Position numbers and translations under genes: made by a program | Notes under the pieces: model-generated | Told to the model about the DNA's origin: nothing | The model's database searches: none | Seen by the model: only the letters and a program-made list of their open reading frames with translations | Part shown: one piece after another, positions 22,367 through 33,144 of the stretch | Layout: each line of letters begins with the position of its first letter | How positions within the stretch are numbered: position 1 is the first letter of the stretch | Source: Ahaetulla prasina | Lineage: Eukaryota; Chordata; Lepidosauria; Squamata; Colubridae | Reading direction: 5' to 3' | Assembly (NCBI RefSeq): GCF_028640845.1 | Contig: NC_080542.1 | Span: forward strand, 13,347,901-13,411,900 | DNA length: 64,000 nt

Positions 22367-22789
22367 CTATCTTAGAGAGAGACAGGGTGATTGGGTTGGG
22401 AAAGGATGTATTGACACTAGGTCCCGCAATAGCAACAACTGAAATATTTGGAGCAGCACGCTTGTAGTGTGAAAAGAATTTTTCCCATTGGAAAGAAGTT
22501 CTGTAGAGGGAAGAGAATTCCAGGGTTCTATGCAAGTAAAAACTAGGCCAAATATGAGATGTTTGAAACCTCCAATTCTATTCTACAGAACTGGGCTTTC
22601 TGATTCCAATTCTAAAAATGTTTATTCCTATTTAGCTCTTCATTATCAGACAATGCTGGTTTGGTACTTTATTGAAACAAGTTTCATGGCTCCATGATAA
22701 AGAAGTATAACCAGATTGTGACTTTTCTGAACCTTAAGCGAAGGTCTTATATAAATATCAATGCATTATGTTCCAGTCATTGCCATATT
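22367..22789. other. Intergenic with unassigned open frames only
   Basis: Contains GAGCAGCACGCTTGTAGTG and GTTCTGTAGAGGGAAGAGAA, resembling a degraded repeat, but I cannot name it. No receptor sequence is seen. Confidence 0.35.
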
Positions 22790-23056
22790 TTTTTAAAATT
22801 TATTTACATTTATATCCCGCCCTTCTCCGAAGACTCAGGGTGGCTTACACTATGTTAGCAATAGTCTTCATCCTATTTGTATATTTATATACAAAGTCAG
22901 CTTATTGCCCCCAACAATCTGGGTCCTCATTTTACCTACCTTATAAAGGATGGAAGGCTGAGTCAACCTTGGGCCTTGTGGGACTAGAACCTGCAGTAAT
23001 TGCAAGCAGCTGTGTTAATAACAGACTGTCTTAACGGTCTGAGCCACAAGAGGCCC
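22790..23056 (-). mobile_element. tRNA-derived SINE with L2-like tail
   Basis: Antisense copy: tail TATATCCCGCCCTTCTCCGA at the left, GGATGGAAGGCTGAGTCAAC in the body, head GAGCCACAAGAGGCCC at the right. Same family as 8155-8425. Confidence 0.82.
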
Positions 23057-23195
23057 CAGCAGTTTATTGAGGGAATATATGAATATTCTTTATAATTGAC
23101 TATAATAATGTACTACTAGATTGGAATGTCTAACATGTCAATGGGATACTCCCCTACCCTTTTATAAGATGTTAAGAATTATATCTGAACCTGTG

Positions 23196-23647
23196 TGTCA
23201 GGCTGCCTCTGATTATATTTAGGAAAGAATACACCTTGACTTCATTTGCAAATAAAGAAAAGTACTTTTACTAAATACATCGTGACTGCAGCGGTGTAAA
23301 GTTGAATCTGAGACAAAATATGGCTAACATTCCATATCCCATTGTTAGTCTCTTCTCCCCTCAAGAGGTCAGCAGGTTTGGTCCAATGCCAGCTCCTTCT
23401 CGGCCCCCGTGGTAATCTTCTTCCGCACGTCTCTGGCTGTCAATCATCTCAGAAATGTAATGTCCGTTGAAAGCGCATGCTCTAACATTCCTGTTGAATT
23501 CAAACTATGTCAGACGACACTCTTAAAGGGCCCTCTCTACTTAAACTGAATTCATGAGCTATTTACATTACACATAAAACCCCATGCAATCTAACTACTG
23601 AATATAAAGAGTACAAAAGGATGTGAGGATTTGAGTGGAGGCTGACA
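23196..23647. mobile_element. Candidate solo LTR, 452 bp
   Basis: Begins TGTCAGGCTGCC and ends GGCTGACA, so it has TG...CA ends inside a short inverted repeat (TGTCAG/CTGACA). Flanking pentamers CTGTG and TTGTG match at 4 of 5. AAATAAAG near 23253 could be a polyadenylation signal. No internal region or second LTR is nearby. The element type (ERV or Gypsy) cannot be told. Confidence 0.6.
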
Positions 23648-23844
23648 TTGTGTGTTTGGAAACAACATCCCCCTGAATTGCAAGTTTTCTCTGCTATTAT
23701 CTTAGCCTACTTGTAAATTGGTCATTTTAATTGACTCTGTTGCTTGAGAAGGTAGGTGTGGCTGAAGTCATATTGCCTGTTTGATTTGTAACCCATTACC
23801 ATAAAATAAGCTGCAATATGGCTGAATGCAATTTGTAAAATAGC

Positions 23845-24085
23845 AATAGCACTTAGACTTATGTACAGCTTTATGGTGCTTTATAAATCTTTTTAAGTGG
23901 TTTACAGGGTCAGCATATAACACCCAACAATCTGGGTCCTCATTTTACCCACCTCGGAAGGATGGAAGGCTGAGTCAACCTTGAACCTGTTGAAACTTGA
24001 ACTGTCAAACTGCAGTCAGCTGGCAGTCAGCAGAAGTAGCTTGCAGTACTGCACTCTAACCATTGCCCCACTACAGCTCATACCA
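23845..24085 (-). mobile_element. SINE related to the L2-tail family, different tail
   Basis: Shares the body (AACAATCTGGGTCCTCATTT, GGATGGAAGGCTGAGTCAAC) with 8155-8425 but has the 3' part ACAGCTTTATGGTGCTTTAT and a head ending in CACTCTAACCATTGCCCCAC. Intergenic, antisense. Confidence 0.65.
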
Positions 24086-24099
24086 ACCTTTCTATTTTA

Positions 24100-24690
24100 T
24101 TTATTTATTTTATTTTGTCACAACATTATATATAAGCACATATAATGAAAGAAAACAATAGGACAGGAACGGTAGGCACTTTTGTGCACTTATGCACGCC
24201 CATTATAGTCCTCTTAGGAATGGGGTGAGGTCAATGGTAGACAGTTTTTGGTTAAAGATTTTGGGGGTTTCAGAAGAGACCACAGAGTCAGATAGTGTGT
24301 TCCAAGCACCGATAACTCTGTTACAGAAGTCATATTTTCTGCAATCAAGATTGAAACGGTTAACATTGAGTTTAAATCTATTGGTTGCTCTTGTATTATT
24401 GCGATTGAAGCTGAAGTAGTCTTTAACAGGAAGGACTTGCAATAGATGATTCTGTGTGTTAAACACAGGTCATGTCTGAGTCGGCGGAGTTCTAAGTTTT
24501 CTAATCCCAGGATTTCAAGTCTGGAGGTATAAGGTATTTTGTTGTTTACAGAGGAGCGGAGGACTCTTCTTGTAAAATATTTCTGGACTCGTTCAATTGT
24601 ATTAATGTCAGAGTTGTGGTATGGGTTCCAGACAGGTGAGCTGTATTCAAGAATGAGTCTTGCAAATGTTTTGTATGCTCTGGTTAGCTC
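24100..24690 (-). mobile_element. CR1-clade LINE 3' fragment
   Basis: Tail TTTATTTTGTCACAACATTA at the left; the - strand encodes [20 protein letters not shown] and AWNTLSDSVVSS in one frame, [19 protein letters not shown] sequence in another. Same family as 5985-6965. Confidence 0.85.
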
Positions 24691-24772
24691 CTCTGATGGA
24701 GGAGGCTGAGGTATCACCAATATGCTGATGAAACCCAGCTAGCTATCTCCATCCTGGGCGAAGTGAGTGATA

Positions 24773-24775
<3 letters not shown>

Positions 24776-24821
<46 letters not shown>
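24776..24821. repeat. CA dinucleotide array
   Basis: About 22 CA units. Intergenic. Confidence 0.97.
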
Positions 24822-24823
<2 letters not shown>

Positions 24824-25294
24824 AATATAAAAGGAATGTATTAATTTTGAAACATTGGAATATTTGATATCTCAGTATTTATGTTTATTGAGATCTATTT
24901 TATAGATGAACACAGCTATAGACAATTCATTATGATACAGAATCTCTGCATTTTGCTTGCTCTGTCCTCTGAAATAAAAGCTACAGGAATATAAAAAAGA
25001 AATATAATGCCAGTACATTTATCATGGCATGGAACCTCCTTAAAAAAGTGTAACTATATATGCACTAGATGTTTCAATTCCTGTTTGTTCTATCAAGCCT
25101 CTTAAAATTTTAACCTAATTATTTTTGTAATTCTTATTTTCAGTGGCAATGCAACCTATTTGTCTACAACAGTCTAAAACTTCTTAGCAGAAAGTCTAAT
25201 TCTGATGTGTAAAATAGGCTTCTGTCAAGCACAGTCAGCAAACCTGAATAATAATAAGATGCAACAACTGGATTGTACATCAGACACATAGTAA
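24822..25294. other. Intergenic, nothing recognised
   Basis: AT-rich sequence without a recognisable exon or repeat terminus. A short stretch (GACAATTCATTATGATACAGA) resembles reversed sequence near 20915-21000. Confidence 0.35.
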
Positions 25295-25655
25295 ATAAAG
25301 GTAAAGGTTCCCTTCGCACATACGTGCTAGTCGTTGCCGACTCTAGGGGGCGGTGCTCATCTTCGTTTCAAAGCCAAAGAGCCAGCGCTGTCCAAAGACA
25401 TCTCCGTGGTCATGTGGTCGTCATGACTCAATGTCAGAGGTACAAGGAACGCTGTTACTTTCCCACCAAAGATGGACCCTATTTTTTCTACTTTCATTTT
25501 TATGTGCTTTCAAAATTGCTAGGTTGGCAGAAGCTGGGACAAGTAACGGAAGCTCACCCTGTTACACGGAAGCACTAGGGATTTGAACCGCTGAGCTGCC
25601 GACCTTTCGATCGACAAGCTCAACGTCCTAGCCCCTGAGCCACCACGTCCCTATA
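25295..25655 (-). mobile_element. Sauria-type SINE, antisense
   Basis: AAAGGTAAAGGTTCCC end at the left, then CTAGGGGGCGGTGCTCATCT and GATCGACAAGCTCAACGTCC near the right; the reverse complement of the element at 7768-8112. Confidence 0.85.
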
Positions 25656-26029
25656 CATAGTAAATACAGGATGGCAATTCCACCTAAAAGTTAGTCTGTT
25701 GCTGATATTGAAGAAGTAAGCTACACAAAGGCAGAGTTGCTTCTGCCAGATCAGAATACAGAATTATCCAAATGTGCTGCAGTGTGACACACTCTTCCAA
25801 ACAAAAGGGGGTGAATTGATATTTTATCTTTCAGGAAAGGAGCAGAAAATGATAGGCATACATATGGAAGGCATACATATGGAAAACTAGATGATAAAAG
25901 CATGCATATATATAAGTAATGGTCTTTGGGTTAGTTTCCACTCTGATGTCTCCTTTTTTTCCAGAGAACAATGAAATAGATGAAAAGGAGGGGACAGTTT
26001 TATGCCAGGAAGAAGACTGAGTTGCCATT

Positions 26030-27435
26030 GGAATGTTATACAATATTCAAAAGGCTGTACCTCCAAGGCTAAGGCACATTCTTGTCAGGCTCCAAAAATC
26101 CCATGTTGTGATTTTTCTAAGCAGATTTATTTATGGTTTCTTATTTATAGATAAAGGATTGGAATTCATTGTTGGAATGTTTTTCTATGCAACAGCTAAA
26201 ATAGTATGCAGCCAGTAGATGCCCATGTTTACAAGTTTGGATCTATGGTATATACTCTATGTTCTTTTGTTTTAAGAAGAGTTTCCTTCTCATTACAGTT
26301 AAAACAGTTGAGCAGTAAAGCACACGGTGACTGTAATCTTTCTTTGCTCTGTGGTGCTATATGTAAACAGAATTTGTAACATGAAATCTTGCCAAACTGA
26401 AGCAAACAGCCATCCCCGTAAAGCATATACTCTGGGAACTATTAAGGAAGAGCTATCTTTACCCTTAATGTCTCACACAATCTGAAATGAGTTGTCACTG
26501 GCTTCTCAGCAATGCACTCCTTCCCTCCTGAGAATCTGCACTACATTTCCTCACAATTCCTTTTGTTTCAATTTCATTTCAACAATTCCATTCATCTGAA
26601 AACCTACTATTAAAAGATTGTCTCTGTAAGACCTATACCTGAATATTAGCAGAAAGACTTGCTGCAAGAAAAACTGCACTATAAAAAGAAAATATTTAAA
26701 GTCAAACATACTGCAAATGGAGGTGTTAAAGATGCCCTGTCATAGTGTATAATTTTCTAAAAAAATCTTACTTGTATTTCAGGATTTTTGGCATTTGCCT
26801 GTAAATACTGTGGATAAACTTTGCTTTTAAACCATGCTCACCTAAATACAGACTGTAAAGAATGAACTCTATGATTTCAGCCAGGATTACTTCCAACTGT
26901 GGGCCTCTGTGGCTCAGACTGGTAAGACAGTCTGTTATTAACAGCAGCTGCTTGCTATTACTGCAGGTTCAAGTCCCACCAGGCCCAAGGTTGACTCAGC
27001 CTTCCATCCTTTATAAGGTAGGTAAAATGAGAACCCAGATTGTTGGGGGCAATAAGTTGACTTTGTATATAATATACAAATGGATGAAGACTATTGCTTG
27101 ACATAATGTAAGCCGCCCTGAGTCTTCGGAGAAGGGCGGGATATAAATGCAAATAAAAAAAAAAAACTGTGCTAATTATTAAATGTGCCAAAAACACATT
27201 TTGCTTATTGTAGCTGCCTCAATGCAGAGTCTATATCCACATTCATAAGTTCCTTATCTACCACTTCACCAGCTAAAACACTATTTATATCACTTTATCT
27301 CCAACTGCTTCTACTAAGAAATAATTAATTCTTTTGAAGTAAATCTCAAATTACTGTGTGATAGGATTCATTACAAGCTGATTAATAATATTTCCACTAG
27401 TGTGGGGGTGGACTAAAAATTTCTGACAATATTTG
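26030..27435. other. 3' flank of the V2R fragment, paralogous to gene B 3' flank
   Basis: Collinear with 27741-28605: shared blocks include TCTTGCCAAA, GGGAACTATTAA, CACAATTCCTTTTGTTTC, ATTTCAACAATTCCATTC, ATGATTTCAGCCAGGATTAC and AGAGTCTATATCC. A SINE (26897-27165) interrupts only this copy. No coding sequence. It marks this interval as part of a duplicated V2R unit. Confidence 0.75.
26897..27165 (+). mobile_element. tRNA-derived SINE with L2-like tail, best copy
   Basis: Head GGGCCTCTGTGGCTCAGACT (A box TGGCTCAGACTGG) and B box GGTTCAAGTCC, body GGTTGACTCAGCCTTCCATC, tail GCCGCCCTGAGTCTTCGGAG followed by an A-rich end. It is absent from the paralogous flank at about 28270, so it was inserted after that duplication. 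Confidence 0.88.
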
Positions 27436-27667
27436 TCAATGTCCTCTTTTTATTAATTGCTCTCGTTTGTTAAAATCAGGTCTCACTATAATAATGTAAC
27501 ATTTGAGGAAAAACACACAAGCCAAGAGCCCAGCACTGGAAGCCAAGATACAGAAAATCTCCACAGCCACTATGTATTTTCCTTTGGTGCTGATGTACGC
27601 AGGGACAAATGACAGCCACACGCTGCAAAATACCAGCATGCTGAATGTGATGGATTTGGTTTCCTGG
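27436..27667 (-). pseudogene. V2R last-exon fragment (TM6-TM7 and C-terminus)
   Basis: The - strand encodes [20 protein letters not shown] through the C-terminus [10 protein letters not shown], in frame to its stop. It matches the end of gene A at about 62 of 67 residues from MLVFC onward. Homology ends abruptly at 27667, where a foreign repeat follows; helices 1-5 and exons 1-5 are missing. It lacks a start, an acceptor and most of the receptor, so it is a pseudogene. Confidence 0.9.
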
Positions 27668-27740
27668 CTGAGGGACTCTGGGAGTTGAAGTCCACAAGTC
27701 TTAAAGGGACCAAGGTTGGAGACCCCTGTACTAAGATATT
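27668..27740. repeat. End of an interspersed hAT-like repeat
   Basis: CTGAGGGACTCTGGGAGTTG followed by AAGTCCACAAGTC and GGTTGGAGACCCCTG, a terminus I recognise as common in squamate genomes. It truncates the V2R fragment; the other terminus is not visible. Confidence 0.55.
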
Positions 27741-28605
27741 CAACAGGTTACACCTTCAAAGCTGTGACACATTCCTGTCAGACTCCAAAAATTAAGAAAA
27801 GCATATAATTTTTTCCAAGCAAATTTTTAAAATATTTTTAATGTTCCTTACTTATAGACAGAATCTTGCCAAAGTAAGGCAAACTGCCGTCCCCATAAAG
27901 CATATGCCCTGGGAACTATTAAAGAGGAGCTGTCTTTACCCTTTATCTGTCACACAAACAATCTGAATTGATTTTTCTCTTACTTTTCTAGAATGCACTC
28001 ATTCCCTCCTGGGAATCCAGACTACATTCTCTCACAATTCCTTTTGTTTCGATTTTATTTCAACAATTCCATTCTTCTGAAAACCCACTATTAAAAGATT
28101 TATTGTCTATACAGGAACCATAGATTAACAGAATGACTTGTTGCAAGAAAAGCTGTAGGATTAAAAAAAAAAAGGATTTAAAGTCAAATGTTGTGAATAA
28201 ACTTGGTATTTAAACCATGTTCAGCTAAGTACAGACCCTAAAGAATGAACTGTATGATTTCAGCCAGGATTACTTCAAATTCTTCTAATTATGCCATGAT
28301 AGCCACATTTTCCTTATCCCACCTGCTGTAAATCAGAGTCTATATCCATATTCATGATTTCCTCATGTACTATTGCACCAACTGATGAACTAGGTTTATT
28401 TGATTCAGAGTCTTATCTAAATACAACCAATTGCTGCAAACCTCAATGCATAATAGTTACATCTTTGGCTGATGTTGTGGATCTATTCCAAGCACCATGA
28501 AAATTGGCTATCTGATTTTTAATGTACCTCTCAAAATTGATGCCTCAAGGGATTTATCTCTCTTGGGCTATTCCCATGTTGGACAAAGACAAAAGGCAAG
28601 ATTGC
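27741..28605. other. 3' flank of gene B
   Basis: Non-coding, collinear with 26030-27435. It runs directly up to the gene B stop codon. Confidence 0.7.
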
Positions 28606-29507
28606 TTAACTAATTATCTTTATGAGATGCTCCTTTTTATTCAGATGGGGCCTCATGATGATAATGTAGCATTTGGGGAAAAAGACACAAGCCAGAAGCC
28701 CAGTGCTAGAGGCCAGGAGGGAGAAGATCTCCACAGCTACCATATATTTGCCTTTGGTGCTCACGTAGGCTGGGACAAAGGACAACCAGACACTACAAAA
28801 AACCAGCATGCTGAATGTGATAGATTTGGTTTCCTGGAAAGTATCTGGTAACTTCCTAGCTAGGAAAGCTGCAATAAAACTAACAATAGCCAGGAAACCC
28901 ATAAAAGATAAAACACTATAAAACATGATATCTGACCCTTCATTGCATTCCACAACAATTTCAGAAATGAAGGAGTGTTTATCCATGTCTGGGAAAGGGG
29001 GTGAGGTTGCTAACCATACAGTACAAAGAAGAAATTGAATAAAGGAGCAGGAGAGAACAATGGAAAGGGCTAGACTTTTCCCAACCCATGTCCTCATCCT
29101 TGATCCTGGCTTGGTGGCCATGAATGCAAACACCACAACGACAGTTTTGGCCAACATACAAGAAACAGCCACAGTGAAGATGATCCCAAAAGAAGTCTGT
29201 CGAAGGAGGCAAGTCACCTTCATTGGTTGACCAATGAAAAGCAGAGAGCAAAGAAAGGAGAGGAGGAGGGAGAGGAGGAGGGTATAGGAGAGGCTGCGGT
29301 TGTTGGCTTTGATGATGGGAGTGTTGTGATACTTCCTGAAGATTCCTAGCACCAATATTGTGATAAAGGAAAGCACAAGTGCCAGGGTCACTAAACTGGT
29401 CCCCAAAGACTCTTCATAAGTTAAGTAACTTATATCCTTTGGCATGCATAAATCCTGCTTGTTGTTTGGATATTGATCTTCTGGGCATTGGAAACAGTCA
29501 TTTAGAT
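28606..29507 (-). CDS. VMN2R-like: V2R gene B exon 6 (7TM)
   Basis: 902 bp. Starts [20 protein letters not shown] (three cysteines), then seven helices: [76 protein letters not shown]. Roughly 78% identical to gene C exon 6 by eye, much less than the upstream exons. Confidence 0.95.
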
Positions 29508-32500
29508 CTGATAAATGAAATATCGAAAGTTAAATCAGGATATATTTTTGAGCCCTCCCTGTTTAGTATTTCAGATTTAAAAAAATAAATACTGGTAAAT
29601 GTGTTGCAAATTTATCTCATGGTATGATTTGTTACAACAGATTTTCTTAATAAGTAATAAACTGTCCATTTTTATTTCCTTTTTTTTTTCACTTCACACA
29701 TTGAAATGAGATAGCAATCCATATATATAAAAGCAAAATACCACTCACACATCATCACAAAATCTCCAGAATCATAAAACGTACAAATTTGAAATTTGGC
29801 ACATATGTTCCTCTTGGTTTCTAGGTACTTGTTAAGAAAGGATTTTTGAAATGACCATCAGATCATTAGTATTTCTTATATTATTATTAACATACTCTGA
29901 TGCTAAGGAGTTAGATGTTCCCCTTCCCCATCTGAAAAGAACTCTGTGCCAACTGCCACTTGGGTGTGGGCATGGGTAGCCTGTGACTCATCCAGCCTGA
30001 AGGCTGGGAGTTTAGACAGTCTACTACCCACCTGAAAGGGAGAGAAGGGGATAAGATAGGAGAGGCTTCTGTGGGGCAAGCCTGAGGGAGAGAAGGGGAG
30101 AGGAGAGGCCAATCATAACTAGTCATTAGTTTTCAAGCTGTACCTGTCAATTTATCAAGCCCTATCACTTAGTTTCATAGCAGAGCATGGGTATCCAGCT
30201 AGTATTTTAATAATTCATGTAGATCTCAATAGAGAGGAAACAGAGAAACTACATAAAACAACATTTTGAGGTGGATTTTTATTTTATTTTATTTTATTGC
30301 TTTTTTGAAAAATTGAAAGAAATTTTAAGAAGAATCTTAAGTCAGTTGAACATACAGTACTTTGATATCCAAATGTTCAGATACAGCCGATGTATTTCAT
30401 GGGATCGCTTACCTATCTGATTTGTGATCTTTCCCTCTGGGCACCGAGTGCAGTTATAACAACAAAACGATCGCCCTTCGATCTTGGTCTTGCGGTAACC
30501 TGGCTTGCACTTCTCATTACAAAGTGAAAGAGGACGTTCCTTTCCAGAAAAGAAAAGAAAAAGATGGCTCAACAGAGAGAATATAACTTTTTAAAGACTG
30601 GAGATCTGGAAATATCTTCAGTTGGCAGGTTGAACCATTGATTCAAGGAGAACCATTGATTCAAGGGGCCGGGATAGCTCAGGCTGTTAAGAGCCTGTTA
30701 TTAGAACACAGTAGCCTGCAATTACTGAAGGTTCAAGCCCAGCCCAAGGTTGACTCAGCCTTCCATCCTTTAAAAGGTAGGTAAAATGAGGACCTAGATT
30801 GTTGGGGGGGCAATAAGTTGACTTTGTAAAAAAAAAATATGCAAATAGAATGAGACTATTGCCTTATACACTGTAAGCCACCCTGAATCTTCGGAGATGG
30901 GCGGGATATAAATGTAAACAAAAAAAAAAAATCTGCCACCTTTTTAGAATACTGCAGTATAAAATAGGATTTCTTTTTTTTTCCTTCTATTTAATTGCGT
31001 CCTGTTCACAGAAATTACTTGGACAAGTCCCTGCAGTTTTCTTGGCAAGACTTGAAGAATTGGTTTGCCACTGCTTCCTTTCTAAGGTTGAGAAAAGGTA
31101 ACTGGTCAAAGCTCATCCAACTGGCTTTTTCTCTAAGATGGAACTAGAACTCATGTTTGCCATGTTTCCAACCTGATGGCAACCTGATGGGTTGTGTAGG
31201 AACAGACTGAGTCTTAGGAAATTAATTTACTGTATTGTTGCATTTGTTGGTCAGTATGCATTTTTTTTTAATCCAACAGTTTGCAAATGGGATTGTACAG
31301 AGTTTGGTACCCTACAATGAATTAAATTTTGTGAGCCAAATTCTCTGTTATTTGCAATGGGGCCACAGATAGTGAACAGTTTTCTTTCTTATCCAGGAAA
31401 TGTATTAACATTCATTGGATGAATGGATTATAATGGTGCCGGAATATGAACTTGCACCATAATTCCTCAAGTCTTTCCATTACTAAAAACTAAGAAAGAA
31501 GCGGATCATAAACCATTCCTGTCTTTCTGAAGGACTCATTGTTTTCCACATAATTACCCTGAGCACAAGCTTCACAAGCAAAAAACCAATCCACATGTCT
31601 GTCTACAGTATCTGGGCCATTCACAATAAAGTTTGAGCTGTATAACACTTTTGGGACAGTGGAAAGAAGTGCAACAGGACTCTACCTGATTAAACCAGCT
31701 GGGCCAAACCACCTCATGTTCATCAATAATCAAACATTTGTCAGTGGTTGCTGATGGGTCTATCTTTCCAACTATCTTTCTGAGAAAGGTCTGGTTTGAG
31801 AAGGTGATCCAGTTTATGATGTCAAATCCTGCCAGCAGTTCACCATTCTGGTCAAAAGAAATTTTTTCTCCAGCACTGTTGTTAAAAGATATACTTTGTA
31901 GAAAGCGGTGGAGCTAAACAGCAGTGAAGGAAATGAAAACATATATATTTGTAGGACAGTCAGTAGCTAAAGTTCTCTTTCAAAACATGCTAATAATAAC
32001 TCAGCAATTAAAATATTTAATAGTTCAATAATATGACTTGTGAAATATTTATACTTACAGAAATGAACAATACACCTCTGAAACAATATATTTTTTTTCT
32101 TATGAGAAGAATAATGCCATATATTGAAAAAAAAAATCAATCTTATAAAGATGATATAATACATCATTAAGGAAGTCTAACTATTTATCAAAAATAGAAA
32201 ACTTATAAGAGTCAACACAATAATAAATAATCTCCTGAATGTCTGGGTCAAACAGAAAAAATAAGCTTAAGTTTACCCTTCTACTTCTTGCCTTGTTATT
32301 GAATATTGAATAAGTTGTTGCACTAATATTAATTACCTTACAGATGACCCCCACCCTGTTAAAGACCTTGGAGTTTTCATATCCAATGACCTAAGTGCCA
32401 AAGCCCACTGCAACTACACAGCAAAAAAGGCTCTAAGAGTTGTAAACCTAATCTTGCATAGCTTCTACACTACTAACCAGAGCATATAAAACATTTGCTA

Positions 32501-33113
32501 GGCCAATCCTTGAATACAGCTCACCTGTCTGGAACCCTCACCACATTTCTGACATCAATACAATTGAACGTGTCCAGAAATATTTTACAAGAAGAGTTCT
32601 CCACTCCTCTGAAAACAACAAAATACCTTATCCCACCAGACTTGAAATCCTAGGTTTAGAAAACTTAGAACTCCGTCGCCTTCGACAAGACCTAAATTTA
32701 ACTCGTAGAATCATCTATTGTAATGTCTTTCCTGTTAAAGACTGCTTCAGCTTCAATTGCAATAATACAAGAGCAACCAACAGATTTAAACTTAATGTTA
32801 ACCGCTTCAATCTAGATTGCAGAAAATATGACTTCTGTAACAGAGTTATCAGTGCTTGGAACACATTACCTGACTCTGTGGTCTCTTCTCATAATCCCAA
32901 AAGCTTTAACCAAAAACTTTCTACTATTGATCTCACTCCATTCCTAAAAGGACTATAAGGGGCGTGCATAAGAGCACAAACCTGCCTACCGTTCCTGTCC
33001 TATTGTTTTTTATTCTTATACATATATGCTTATACTTGCTCATATTTCCTCATATATATGTTTATATACTATATAACCATTTTGTGTGATGCTTATGTAT
33101 ATTGTTGTGACAA

Positions 33114-33144
<31 letters not shown>

